Numbered from the stretch's first letter, positions 1 through 8,470 are shown. The stretch: DNA of 37,230 nucleotides from an uncultured Fibrobacter sp. (GCA_946183925.1 CAMHDS010000015.1:1-37230), one strand, 5' to 3'. The notes: generated by a model from the sequence alone, not told the origin. Program-made: numbers and translations.

Positions 1-100
1 CCGCCACCGCAAGGGCCTCCCGGTCCGCGGTCAGCGTTCCCGCACCAACGCCCGTACCCGCAAGGGCCCCAAGAAAACTGTGGCTAACAAGAAGAAGTAA
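1..100 (+). CDS. rpsM: 30S ribosomal protein S13, 3' end (partial)
   Basis: The reading frame starts at base 2 and encodes the last 32 residues of S13, ending at a TAA at 98-100. The visible part contains the basic tail with [19 protein letters not shown] followed by a lysine-rich end. This is the very conserved S13 C-terminus that contacts the head of the small subunit and the P-site tRNA. The gene is cut by the window edge. rpsK follows after 11 bases, as expected for the alpha operon. Confidence 0.95.
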   Translation, partial: RHRKGLPVRGQRSRTNARTRKGPKKTVANKKK

Positions 101-111
101 GGAGATTCCTC

Positions 112-552
112 GTGGCTGAAGAAGAAATTAAGGAAACTGCTGCCGCTGCCGAAGCTCCGGTTGCTGCCGCTGAAGAAGTCAAGGTCAAGAAGGGCAAGAA
201 GCGTATCGACATCCAGGGTATCGCCTGCGTCAACGCCACCTTCAACAACACAATCGTTTCTATCACCGATGCTCGCGGAAACGTGGTCGCTTGGGGTTCT
301 CCCGGTAATGCCGGTTTCAAGGGTTCCCGCAAGAGCACTCCGTTTGCCGCCCAGCTCGCTGCCGAAGCCGCTGCCCACAAGGCTTTCGATCTCGGCATGC
401 GCAAGGTGGATGTCCGCGTCAAGGGCGCCGGTGGTGGTCGTGAATCCGCCGTCCGCGCTATCAAGAATGCGGGCCTCGAAGTCCTCTCTATTCGGGACGT
501 GACGGGCATTCCTCACAACGGTTGCCGTCCTAAAAAGAAGAGAAGAGTCTAA
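112..552 (+). CDS. rpsK: 30S ribosomal protein S11
   Basis: This encodes a 146-residue S11, a small-subunit platform protein. The start is a GTG at 112, preceded by GGAG at 101-104. The conserved core begins near residue 33 ([20 protein letters not shown]), and the end [15 protein letters not shown] is typical of the family. The first 32 residues are an Ala/Glu/Lys-rich extension, so the protein is longer than the usual length of about 129. The gene lies between rpsM and rpoA. rpsD, which separates rpsK from rpoA in many Proteobacteria, is not here, and the arrangement resembles that of Bacillus. Confidence 0.97.
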   Translation: MAEEEIKETAAAAEAPVAAAEEVKVKKGKKRIDIQGIACVNATFNNTIVSITDARGNVVAWGSPGNAGFKGSRKSTPFAAQLAAEAAAHKAFDLGMRKVDVRVKGAGGGRESAVRAIKNAGLEVLSIRDVTGIPHNGCRPKKKRRV

Positions 553-570
553 TCCAAAGAGGTATCGCCA

Positions 571-1545
571 ATGATGTGGAAATCACTTCAAATGCCGCGC
601 AGCTTCCAGAAAGTGGAAACCGGCGAAGACGGCCGCTATGCAAAGTTTGTCGTAGAGGCCTTGGAACGTGGCTGGGGTATCACCCTCGGTAACGCTCTCC
701 GTCGCACGCTCCTTTCCTCCCTGCAGGGTGCGGCCATTGTCTCCGTGAAAATCGAAGGCGTCGAGAAGGAATTTTCGACGATTCCCGGTGTCAAGGAAGA
801 TGTCACCGATATCATCCTGAATCTCAAGAGCATCCGCGTGAAGCTCCTTTCCGATCACGACGAAACTTTGCACCTGGACGTGTCCGGCGATGGCGAAGTT
901 ACTGCCAAGTCCTTTATGGAAAACCCGGGTGTGGTCGTTTTGACCCCCGATGTCCATATCGCTACTCTGAATGGTAACGCATCGCTTTCCATGGACGTGA
1001 AGATCTCCAGTGGCCGCGGTTTTGTCCGTGCCGACGAACTGAAGGACAAGGACGCTCCGATTGGCGTTATCGCTACGGACGCGAACTTCAACCCGGTTCA
1101 GAAAGTTGCAATGCACATCAGCGATACCCGCGTGGGCCAGAAGACAGACTACAACCGTCTGGAACTGGAAATCACCACCGACGGCTCCATCGACCCCGAA
1201 GATGCCTTGGCCTACGCTGCCAAGCTTCTCGTCGACCACCTGGAAATCTTCATCAACTTCGAAGGTGACCTGGTGACCGAAGGTGCTGAAGGCCAGGACG
1301 AAGAACACCAGCGCATCGCGGAACTGCTCCGCACCCGCGTCGATGAACTGGAACTCTCTGTTCGCTCCAGCAACTGCCTGCGTATGGCTAACATCCATAC
1401 GGTCGGTGAACTTGTGCGCAACAAGGAAAACGATATGCTCAAATACAAGAACTTCGGTCGGAAGTCCTTGGTGGAACTTAACGAGGTGTTGACAGCCATG
1501 GGCCTTTCTTTTGGCATGGATGTCGATGAATACTTGAAGGATTAA
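571..1545 (+). CDS. rpoA: DNA-directed RNA polymerase subunit alpha
   Basis: This encodes the 324-residue alpha subunit, whose dimer scaffolds RNA polymerase assembly. The N-terminal domain (about residues 1-230) contains the conserved stretch ERGWGITLGNALRRTLLSS. The C-terminal domain (about 250-320), which binds UP elements and activators, contains LRMANIHTVGELV and the helix-hairpin-helix region ending in GRKSLVELNEVL. Two ATG codons in tandem at 571 and 574 could both start translation, and AGAGG lies at 558-562. The gene is co-transcribed with rpsK and rplQ. Length and domains are normal. Confidence 0.97.
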   Translation: MMWKSLQMPRSFQKVETGEDGRYAKFVVEALERGWGITLGNALRRTLLSSLQGAAIVSVKIEGVEKEFSTIPGVKEDVTDIILNLKSIRVKLLSDHDETLHLDVSGDGEVTAKSFMENPGVVVLTPDVHIATLNGNASLSMDVKISSGRGFVRADELKDKDAPIGVIATDANFNPVQKVAMHISDTRVGQKTDYNRLELEITTDGSIDPEDALAYAAKLLVDHLEIFINFEGDLVTEGAEGQDEEHQRIAELLRTRVDELELSVRSSNCLRMANIHTVGELVRNKENDMLKYKNFGRKSLVELNEVLTAMGLSFGMDVDEYLKD

Positions 1546-1547
1546 AA

Positions 1548-2021
1548 ATGAGACACGGTGTAAAAAACAAGAAACTCGGCGTTAACGCCCAGCACAAGCG
1601 TGCCATCCTCCGCGCCCTTGCCACTTCTATCATCGGAAAGGGCATGGAAACCGAACAGGGCAAGCGTTATGTGCGTACAACCCTCCACAAGGCAAAGCTT
1701 GTCCGTGGCGTGGTAGACCGCATGGTGACCTATGCCAAGAAGGGCGACCTTTCTGCCCGTCGTGAAGCTGCCCGCTTCATCATGGACCCCAAGGTCCTGC
1801 AGGACCTGTTTGCCACAATCGGCCCGCGCTATGCAAGCCGCAACGGTGGTTACACCCGCGTGCTGAAGCTCGGCCCCAACCGCCCCGGTGACGCTTCCGA
1901 AATGGCCCTCGTGGGTCTCGTGGAAGACGAAATCGTGGTGAAGGCCAAGAAGGGCGCTGCTGAGCCTGCCAAGTCTGAAACTGTCAATATGGTCGAAGGC
2001 GAAGGCAAATCTGCTGAGTAA
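1548..2021 (+). CDS. rplQ: 50S ribosomal protein L17
   Basis: This encodes a 157-residue L17, which sits near the peptide exit tunnel. It begins MRHGVKNKKLGVNAQHKRA, the conserved L17 N-terminus, and includes PRYASRNGGYTRVLKL near residue 90. The start codon follows the rpoA stop after two bases, so the ribosome probably re-initiates from within the end of rpoA. The last 35 or so residues form a charged Lys/Glu/Ala tail, making it longer than the 127-residue E. coli protein. Such tails are tolerated in this family. A strong terminator follows. Confidence 0.97.
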   Translation: MRHGVKNKKLGVNAQHKRAILRALATSIIGKGMETEQGKRYVRTTLHKAKLVRGVVDRMVTYAKKGDLSARREAARFIMDPKVLQDLFATIGPRYASRNGGYTRVLKLGPNRPGDASEMALVGLVEDEIVVKAKKGAAEPAKSETVNMVEGEGKSAE

Positions 2022-2039
2022 TTCTGAAGAAATTAAAAA

Positions 2040-2069
2040 CGCCCCGCTTTTCTAGGCGGGGTGTTTTTT
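2040..2069 (+). terminator. Rho-independent terminator of the alpha operon
   Basis: CGCCCCGC at 2040-2047 pairs with GGCGGGGTG (2055-2063) around a short T-rich loop, with one G-T wobble, and six T bases follow at 2064-2069. It lies 18 bases after the rplQ stop and separates the ribosomal operon from the polysaccharide genes. Confidence 0.9.
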
Positions 2070-2070
2070 G

Positions 2071-2078
2071 TATATTTC
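2071..2078 (+). promoter_or_regulatory. Candidate -10/-7 promoter element for the polysaccharide genes
   Basis: TATATTTC lies directly after the terminator and 36 bases before the ATG of the exporter gene. No convincing -35 box is present. The element resembles similarly placed boxes upstream of other genes in this window, which is the main reason for calling it. Confidence 0.45.
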
Positions 2079-2106
2079 TGAAGAGTTTGAATTTTGGTAA
2101 CACGCT

Positions 2107-3291
2107 ATGCACCATGTAATTACATGCGTTTTTTTGATGCTCGTTATTTCGTTGGAATCATTTGCCGCCGAAAAAGAGACCTCCTTTGTGCTGAGCTCCT
2201 CTCCGACGGTAGCGAATCGAAGTGGCGTTGCCTTGAACCCGACATACGCTGACCAGTCTGTTGATTCTAGTTATGTGCTGGGTCCAGGTGATTTCTTGGA
2301 TCTTGTGTTGGAAAATAATTATGTTACCGTGCAAGTTTATCCCGACGGTTCTGTCGCCATAGAAGAATGTGGTGCCGTCAATGTCGGTGGTAAGACGCTC
2401 GCCGAGGCCCGACAACTGATTTTGGATTTGGTATCAAGGCGCTATAAGCGGGAATACTGCTATGTTCAATTGGCAGCATTGAAAAAATTCAAGATTAATG
2501 CCATGGGCGCCGTTTCTCAAGTTGGACAGCATTTGGTAGAATCCCAGACGCGATTGAGTTTCTTTATTAGACAAATTGGAGGCCTTGTATCTAACGCCAA
2601 TAGAGAAGATATTTGGGTGATACGTGGAAACGACACGCTGCATATAGATTACAATGCCATGTCGTCTCGGGGCGATTTCAGTGCTGATATTATGCTAGAA
2701 CAAGGTGATAGAATTTATGTTCCCTTTGTTGCTGTAGGTGATAACGTGGTATTGATTTTTCCGGATTCCAGGACGAGCGTCGCTTATCAAGAAGGCCGGA
2801 CTTTGCAGGATTATTTTAACCTCGCCGGTGGAAGTCGGATGGATAACCTTGGCTACAAGTCTGTTTGTGTTAGGGAACCGGGCAAGCCGACTAGGTGGAT
2901 AACTATGTCAGAAATGAAACTGACAAAAGTGGCACCAAATACAGAGGTGGAATTTTCCATTCAAGAGATGGTTGTTTATGTGGGAGGGGCTGTTACGACA
3001 ATGGGAAAGTTTCCCTATGACCCTACTTGGCATGCTATTGATTACATTTCAGCCGCAGGAATCAACATCACAACCGGAAGCTGGGGACAGGTGAGCGTAT
3101 GGCGTGGTAGCGAACCGGAAGCTATATCTGTTAAGGTGGCTGAAGATGAGATTTTGCCCGGGGACTTGATAGAAATACCCAGAAGCCGTTACGAAAGCTT
3201 CAAGGATTTCACGTTGTTTCTTGCTTCTCTGTTGACTGTGATTTCTTCGGCGCTTATCGTTTACGTAACCTACAACAACAGCAAAAATTAA
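2107..3291 (+). CDS. Wza-like polysaccharide export protein (SLBB domains)
   Basis: This 394-residue protein belongs to the outer-membrane polysaccharide export family, which carries capsule, O-polysaccharide or exopolysaccharide out of the cell. A signal peptide covers residues 1-21 (hydrophobic CVFLMLVISL, then SFAAEK). The family-specific N-terminal export domain starts at about 56 (YVLGPGDFLDLVL) and is followed by SLBB-type repeats around residues 120-350. Residues 365-390 are a hydrophobic segment (FTLFLASLLTVISSALIVYV). There is no lipobox, unlike E. coli Wza. The ATG at 2107 is chosen because it gives a clean signal peptide; the ribosome binding site is weak. The Wzz-like gene follows after 3 bases, so the two are an operon. 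Confidence 0.85.
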   Translation: MHHVITCVFLMLVISLESFAAEKETSFVLSSSPTVANRSGVALNPTYADQSVDSSYVLGPGDFLDLVLENNYVTVQVYPDGSVAIEECGAVNVGGKTLAEARQLILDLVSRRYKREYCYVQLAALKKFKINAMGAVSQVGQHLVESQTRLSFFIRQIGGLVSNANREDIWVIRGNDTLHIDYNAMSSRGDFSADIMLEQGDRIYVPFVAVGDNVVLIFPDSRTSVAYQEGRTLQDYFNLAGGSRMDNLGYKSVCVREPGKPTRWITMSEMKLTKVAPNTEVEFSIQEMVVYVGGAVTTMGKFPYDPTWHAIDYISAAGINITTGSWGQVSVWRGSEPEAISVKVAEDEILPGDLIEIPRSRYESFKDFTLFLASLLTVISSALIVYVTYNNSKN

Positions 3292-3294
3292 CCT

Positions 3295-4515
3295 ATGGAA
3301 CGGCAAGAATCTTTAAGCTTTATAGAAGTCTGTCTCCAGCTGTTGAATAACAACTTGAAGCATTTCAAGGTGTTTAGTAGCATTGTTGTTATTCCGACCA
3401 TTTTTGTTTTTGTTCTGGTTATGTGGGTGATAGACCCTGTTTATAGAGCCTCTGCCATCGTGACACCGCCTTCTAACAGTTCGGGGTCATTGGCAAATGG
3501 AATTAGCAGTATTTTGGGAAATTCATCGAAAGGAGGGTTGGGAAGCTTAAGTTCAATGCTGAACTTTTCAACAGGTGCCGACGATGCAAATGTGGTATGG
3601 ACCATTTTTAACTCTTGGGAGTTGCACAACCAGGTCATTCAGGAGTTTGACTTGGCCAGACATTACAAGTTCAAGGGAAAGTATCCGGCAGATTTATTAA
3701 AGGAATTCAGAGGGAATTTTAATTTCAAGACGAATAAAGAAAATATGTTTGAAATTACGATCGAAGATGCGGATTTTTCCATGGCTGCCCAGATGGTTAG
3801 TTTTATGTTGGAAAAGGCTGATTCGGCATTTAATGATTTCAAGACTTCACAAGCTCGGCAAACTCGGATTTATCTCCAGAGTCGTTTGGATTCCTGTGAA
3901 AGGGCGATGCGAGCCCTGACGAAAAAATTTGCAAAGTTCCAGTCCGACAACGACATCTATAATCCCGAAATACAGATGGAATCGACCATCAAATATTTAA
4001 GTGAACTTCAGGGCCGCAAAGAAGATCTTTCTATGGAAATGGCTTACGAAAAAGAAGATCGCGGTGAAACAAGTAAGCGCTATGAACAGCTTTCAAAACG
4101 TTACCAGACTATCAATACTGCTGTGCGGGGGACTTTGGATGGCAAGGACAAAGGTATGGGAATAGTGTCGTTGAAAAAATCTCCAAAGCTAAATGCAGAA
4201 TACCTTCAGTATGAAACAGAGAGTAAGATTTTGAGTGCGTTGTACCAAATGTTGAGAGTTCAGAGTGAGGAAATGCAGCTGGAAGAGGCCAAGCACTTGA
4301 CCAATTTGCATGTGCTTGAACCCCCTTGGGAAAACAACAAAAAAGTGTTTCCTGTAAGAGGAATTATGCTCATTTTTACAGTTGTCGTTTCCTCAATTAT
4401 TGCGACCTTCTTGTGTAATATAATTGCTTTTTTTGAAGCCGAAGAAGAAAAGGACTCAAGAGTGGCGACCCTATGGAGAAATCTTAGGGGAGTATTTAGA
4501 ACTCGTAAAGGATGA
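3295..4515 (+). CDS. Wzz-like chain-length determinant protein
   Basis: This 406-residue inner-membrane protein of the Wzz/polysaccharide co-polymerase family sets polymer length and links synthesis to export. One membrane helix lies at about residues 26-46 (VFSSIVVIPTIFVFVLVMWV), followed by a large, mainly helical periplasmic part with coiled-coil-like stretches (about 180-350). The family-type proline motif LEPPWENNKKVFPVRG precedes a second helix at about 360-382. There is no cytoplasmic tyrosine-kinase domain, so this is the short type. The gene overlaps the next by 4 bases (ATGA), indicating translational coupling. The periplasmic start is rich in Gly and Ser (SSILGNSSKGGLGSLSSM). Confidence 0.85.
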   Translation: MERQESLSFIEVCLQLLNNNLKHFKVFSSIVVIPTIFVFVLVMWVIDPVYRASAIVTPPSNSSGSLANGISSILGNSSKGGLGSLSSMLNFSTGADDANVVWTIFNSWELHNQVIQEFDLARHYKFKGKYPADLLKEFRGNFNFKTNKENMFEITIEDADFSMAAQMVSFMLEKADSAFNDFKTSQARQTRIYLQSRLDSCERAMRALTKKFAKFQSDNDIYNPEIQMESTIKYLSELQGRKEDLSMEMAYEKEDRGETSKRYEQLSKRYQTINTAVRGTLDGKDKGMGIVSLKKSPKLNAEYLQYETESKILSALYQMLRVQSEEMQLEEAKHLTNLHVLEPPWENNKKVFPVRGIMLIFTVVVSSIIATFLCNIIAFFEAEEEKDSRVATLWRNLRGVFRTRKG

Positions 4516-5843
4516 TGATGATTTCCTGGATTAATGATAATCCGGTAAGTTTCGTGCTGTTTTTGGCATCCTTTTTTTGTTTGTTCCAGGCTTTATTTTT
4601 AAAGAAGGACTTTTTTTCGCCTGCCAATATATACTGTTTTTCCCAGTGTATAACCCTAGCTGTCGCCTACTTGAAGCTGGATTACGCCATGACAGATTTT
4701 AAGCTAAAAACATGGCTTTTATGGATAGGGGCAATGGTCAGTTTTTGTGGGGGGAGCCTTTTTGTACGGCTGGTGGCTAAACAGAAAGCTATCCCTGTGG
4801 GAGTACATCCACCAGTTCTGCAATATGGTTACAACTGGAAGTTGCATGTTCTTTTCTCTTTTGGGGCGTTCTTGTTTTTTTTAGTGGGCGTTGGAGGAAT
4901 TGTACATACGGCAGGGCATTTGTTGGTGTTTGACAATAGTCCAGGAAGTTGGATGACACAGGACTCTAAATTTGGCTATTTCCCGCTATTTTATAGTAGT
5001 AGTCCGTTGGCCGTTTTTTTATTCACTATATCGTCTTACTCAAGGTTTAACCCCATAAAGTCCTTGCGTATTGTTTCTCGCATTATGGTTGTTTTGGTGA
5101 TTGCCCTTGCGTTTATGGCGTATCCGAATAGGACATCGCTTTTTTTTAGTCTTGGTTTTATAATTATTTCGTTTAACTTTTTATCTAAGAGAATATCCCC
5201 AGGTTGGATTATCTTGGGTATATTTTTAGTGACTGCTTCTTTTGTGGCGATAGGTTCTTTGCGAAATCAGTATACAGGAACACTGAAGAATGCGTCTACG
5301 GAATACCTGATGCTGTTGCCATATAGATATGTTGCCAACAATTATTGGAATTTAGATTATGCGTTAAATGCGCCCTCTGATAGAGAGTATCATTCCTTTA
5401 CCTACGGAATAGATTTTTTTAGTGGTTTTTTTGAATATACGGGTATGTCGGGAGCGCTAAAGAGAAGCTACCGATGGGATTCCCCTTTTCAAGAGAGCAT
5501 TCAAAAAATTGCTGGCCTCAACACAGTGAGTTATTTGTGGGAGTTGTATAAGGATTTCGGAGCTTTGGGCGCTATCCTTATTCCGTTGGTGTGTGGGATT
5601 GCGCTTGCCCTTTTGTATTTACAGCTAGGAAGGCCTTTTGGGCCCCGCACGGTGGCTTTATATTCTTTGCTTGCCTATTTTGTTATGTGGTGGTTTTTCT
5701 CACCGAGTTACAAACAGGGGATGTATTGGTTTTGGTTAATAGCCATTTATTTTGTTTGCACTGTTTGCATGAAATATCTGCCTCTACCAGCTAATGCGCC
5801 TGTTCTTGATAAAATAGCAGGTGAGGAAAAGAGTCAAGAATAA
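4512..5843 (+). CDS. Wzy-like oligosaccharide repeat unit polymerase (membrane protein)
   Basis: This 443-residue protein has about ten to twelve hydrophobic segments, Phe/Leu-rich codons and few charged loops. Its size, topology and position between a Wzz-like protein and a Wzx-like flippase fit an O-antigen/exopolysaccharide polymerase, which joins repeat units on the periplasmic face. Polymerases of this type share little sequence, so the call rests on topology and context. A large periplasmic loop lies at about residues 260-345. Three in-frame ATG codons at 4512, 4515 and 4518 are possible starts. The 3' end overlaps the convergent flippase gene by 60 bases. Base composition is visibly more AT-rich than the flanking housekeeping genes. 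Confidence 0.65.
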   Translation: MMMISWINDNPVSFVLFLASFFCLFQALFLKKDFFSPANIYCFSQCITLAVAYLKLDYAMTDFKLKTWLLWIGAMVSFCGGSLFVRLVAKQKAIPVGVHPPVLQYGYNWKLHVLFSFGAFLFFLVGVGGIVHTAGHLLVFDNSPGSWMTQDSKFGYFPLFYSSSPLAVFLFTISSYSRFNPIKSLRIVSRIMVVLVIALAFMAYPNRTSLFFSLGFIIISFNFLSKRISPGWIILGIFLVTASFVAIGSLRNQYTGTLKNASTEYLMLLPYRYVANNYWNLDYALNAPSDREYHSFTYGIDFFSGFFEYTGMSGALKRSYRWDSPFQESIQKIAGLNTVSYLWELYKDFGALGAILIPLVCGIALALLYLQLGRPFGPRTVALYSLLAYFVMWWFFSPSYKQGMYWFWLIAIYFVCTVCMKYLPLPANAPVLDKIAGEEKSQE

Positions 5844-7043
5844 ATCGCCGCTTAGGGTGAGTATGGGGATCCTGTCAGGGTCAAATACTTTTACACCGAC
5901 AACACAGGCGGCGATATTTAACAATCCGCCGATGGTTATAAATAACCCGTATGTAAGGGTTCTTTTTTCTTTTAGCAATGTAGAAATCATACCTAGGCGA
6001 ATTGCCTGAAAGATAAGTGAGAAAGAAAGGATGCGGAGGCAATATGCACTGGTCAAAAGTGAATTTTCTGTCCAGGGAGCGGCAAAGAAAATGATTTTGA
6101 GAACCCAGTTCGGTGCGGCCCAAAAAGGAATCAGGGCGATGGTTACAAAGAGGGTGAATATCCCCTGGTCAAGAATGCGGATTTTTGAACTGTCGGATTG
6201 GTGTAATGTTAACACGCTGGAATAAATGAAATAGACCATAAGGCTTGATGCAAGCAAAGTGATTCTGTGTGCGAAGGTGTAGGCTCCGAGAAAAGCGGGG
6301 GATGCGGCCAGGGAAACGGCATAAAGCCCTACGGGTAAATAGGCGTAACTTGCAATGTTTGTCAAAGCGTAGGGAAAGGCTGACTTAATCATGAGTCGGG
6401 AAAAAAGCCAGAAATGTCGGCCTAGTTTTAACGTCTTTATGGAAAATGCTTGGCTGACTCCAAAGCTAAAGGTGGGCACGGCAGAAATAACCATGGCAAA
6501 CGCGATAGAACGAATGGTATTGAAATTGAAAAGGCAAAGGCATATTTCCATGGTCAGCGCAAGGGATATGGTGTGCAGGACCTTGGAAATGAGCAGCTTT
6601 TTCCAAAATTTTCCGCTGATGAAGTACCAGTCAAAGAAGGAATGCTGGAAGAATAGCCCAAGAACAAGGATTAGCTCTCCAAATAATATGTCGTGGTTTC
6701 TGCGGAATAGAATTGAAAATCCAATCATCAAAGCTGCTGTGGTGGCAGACATGAGGATTCGAAGCTGTAAAATATGGGTAAATAGACTTCCCTCGGTGGC
6801 CCGTTTGCCAAAGTAGGCCAAAATTAGAGCAAGCATTCCAAAGTCGGCAATGGCGCAGAATATGGTATAGTCGTTGAGCAAAATTCCAAAATTGCCAAAA
6901 TTGACAAATCCAAGGTTTCTTGCGATAATATTATGGAAAAGCAGATTAACACCCTGGATGAGGATATTTACCAGAGATATGAAAATGCCGATTTTAATGT
7001 TCTTGAATACCTGCAACGAGGCATAAAATAGATGTTTTGGCAT
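5784..7043 (-). CDS. Wzx-like flippase / polysaccharide biosynthesis membrane protein
   Basis: This 419-residue protein has about twelve hydrophobic helices and resembles the MATE-like polysaccharide transporter (Wzx) family, which flips lipid-linked repeat units across the inner membrane. Typical features are the early IIARNLGFVNFGNFGILL segment (about residues 40-60), with the pattern LG..+FG seen in flippases, and a repeated helix-bundle layout. The start is placed at the ATG at 7041-7043. The frame continues upstream to a TTG at 7079, but that start would run into the tRNA promoter. The gene is convergent with the polymerase and divergent from tRNA-Leu. It could instead belong to another oligosaccharide transporter subgroup. 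Confidence 0.75.
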   Translation of the reverse strand: MPKHLFYASLQVFKNIKIGIFISLVNILIQGVNLLFHNIIARNLGFVNFGNFGILLNDYTIFCAIADFGMLALILAYFGKRATEGSLFTHILQLRILMSATTAALMIGFSILFRRNHDILFGELILVLGLFFQHSFFDWYFISGKFWKKLLISKVLHTISLALTMEICLCLFNFNTIRSIAFAMVISAVPTFSFGVSQAFSIKTLKLGRHFWLFSRLMIKSAFPYALTNIASYAYLPVGLYAVSLAASPAFLGAYTFAHRITLLASSLMVYFIYSSVLTLHQSDSSKIRILDQGIFTLFVTIALIPFWAAPNWVLKIIFFAAPWTENSLLTSAYCLRILSFSLIFQAIRLGMISTLLKEKRTLTYGLFITIGGLLNIAACVVGVKVFDPDRIPILTLSGDLFLTLFLTCYFIKNRRISW

Positions 7044-7064
7044 AAATTGTCTTAAGGATTTTTG

Positions 7065-7072
7065 TATCTTTG
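7065..7072 (+). promoter_or_regulatory. Promoter element for tRNA-Leu (and probably tig)
   Basis: TATCTTTG fits the TAnnTTTG (-7) element known from Bacteroidetes promoters. It ends 10 bases before the mature tRNA 5' end, the right place for transcription to start at about 7079. No clear -33/-35 box is visible. The element lies just inside the 5' side of the divergent flippase gene. Confidence 0.55.
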
Positions 7073-7082
7073 TGCTCAAATC

Positions 7083-7162
7083 GCGAGAGTGGCGGAATTG
7101 GCAGACGCGCCAGACTTAGGATCTGGTACTTCGGTGTGTGGGTTCGACTCCCACCCCTCGCA
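7083..7162 (+). tRNA. tRNA-Leu (anticodon UAG)
   Basis: A full cloverleaf folds: acceptor strand GCGAGAG at 7083-7089 with CCCTCGC at 7155-7161, and anticodon stem CCAGA/TCTGG at 7110-7114 and 7122-7126. The loop is CTTAGGA with anticodon TAG at 7117-7119, and an 11-base variable arm is closed by a TTCG-type loop. The T stem is GTGGG/CCCAC around TTCGACT. The discriminator is A7162 and CCA is not encoded. The acceptor stem contains an A-C mismatch at positions 6:67. The gene sits 36 bases before tig and may be co-transcribed with it. Confidence 0.95.
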
Positions 7163-7198
7163 GAATTTTAAAAAACAAACACGCATATCGGAGTCTAT

Positions 7199-8458
7199 AT
7201 GTCCGTTGAAATTAAAGAAACCAGCGCCACTCTGCGCACCCTCAACATCACTATCCCGCAGGCGGACCTTGCTGAACCTTTCGAAAAGAAGCTTTCCCAG
7301 TACAAGAAGCAGGTGACCTTGAAGGGTTTCCGTCAGGGAATGGTTCCGAAGGCCATGATCCTGAAGCAGTTTGGCGACGCCATTCACCACGAAGTCGTGA
7401 ACGAAATGGTCGACAAGATTATCAACGACGAACTGAAGAAGGCGAACATCATTCCGGTAGGCCAGCTCAAGGTGACGGATTTCAAGGACGACAAGGCTAG
7501 CGACATCACGCTCACCGTCGAAGTGGAAATGGATCCGGAAATCGACATCAAGGGTTATGCCGATACGGGCGTGACCGTTCCCGATACCGCGGTTCACGAA
7601 GAAGAAATCAAGGACGAACTCGACCGCATGAAGCAGATGTGGAGCAAGGACGAACACGTTGATCGCGCCGCTGCCAAGGGCGACGTCGTCGTGGGCAACT
7701 ACGTTGAAGTCGTGATCGACGGCGAAACGCAGGAACTCCCGGCCAACAAGGAATTCCGCAGCCTCCTCGGTGAATCCGCTTCTCCGGGATTCGATGAAGG
7801 CCTCGTGGGCGTGAGCGCCGGCGATAAGAAGGAAATCAACTTCAAGTACCCGGATGACCACAAGGACGAACGCTACCGCGGCAAGACCGCCCAGTTCAAG
7901 GTGGAAGTGACCGACGTGCGCGAAATCGTTCCGCCGACCATGGACGAAGAATTCTGCAAGCAGATTGGCGTGAAGGACGTCGAGGAACTCAAGCAGAACC
8001 TCGCCGAAGGTCTCGCTAACCAGAAGCAGGACGCCGCGAAGAACAAGGCCATCAACGAAGCTCTCGACAAGATTATCGAAGCCAACCCGTTCGAAGTGCC
8101 GAAGTCCCGCGTGTACGACCTCATCAAGTGGACGCTGAACCGCAACGCCCAGAGCGAACAGGACGTGGTGGAACCGACCGAAGAACAGCTGAACGGCCTC
8201 ACTCCGGAAGCTATCCGCGAAATCAAGAAGCATCGCATTCTCGACTTTATTGCAACAAAGGAAAAGATTCGTCCGAACCAGGCTGCCGTTGACGCTCGCC
8301 TGCAGGAAATGGCAAAGGCCTACCATGTGGATTTCGAAACACTGAAGGGCCACTTCCGCCAGTCCGGCCGCATCAACCAGCTGCGTGACGAACTGCGCGT
8401 CCAGATGGCTGCCGACTTTATCGTCGGTATCCGCCCGGCCGCCGAAGAAAACAAGTAA
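7199..8458 (+). CDS. tig: Trigger factor (ribosome-associated chaperone)
   Basis: This encodes a 419-residue trigger factor, which binds the ribosome near the exit tunnel and shields nascent chains. The N-terminal ribosome-binding domain holds the signature GFRQGMVPK (about residues 43-51, the GFRxGxxP loop). The FKBP-like peptidyl-prolyl isomerase domain is at about 155-245, and the C-terminal helical chaperone cradle follows. The ATG at 7199 is preceded by CGGAG at 7189-7193. The gene starts a tig-clpP-clpX-lon proteostasis block. It is rich in G/C-ending codons, as expected for high expression, which also creates a long spurious antisense frame. Confidence 0.97.
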   Translation: MSVEIKETSATLRTLNITIPQADLAEPFEKKLSQYKKQVTLKGFRQGMVPKAMILKQFGDAIHHEVVNEMVDKIINDELKKANIIPVGQLKVTDFKDDKASDITLTVEVEMDPEIDIKGYADTGVTVPDTAVHEEEIKDELDRMKQMWSKDEHVDRAAAKGDVVVGNYVEVVIDGETQELPANKEFRSLLGESASPGFDEGLVGVSAGDKKEINFKYPDDHKDERYRGKTAQFKVEVTDVREIVPPTMDEEFCKQIGVKDVEELKQNLAEGLANQKQDAAKNKAINEALDKIIEANPFEVPKSRVYDLIKWTLNRNAQSEQDVVEPTEEQLNGLTPEAIREIKKHRILDFIATKEKIRPNQAAVDARLQEMAKAYHVDFETLKGHFRQSGRINQLRDELRVQMAADFIVGIRPAAEENK

Positions 8459-8470
8459 GAGGTAAACTGA

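Noticed and set aside
7083-7162. tRNA-Leu as an integration site for the polysaccharide island
   Set aside because: No copy of the tRNA 3' end was seen at the other side of the island and no integrase gene is present.
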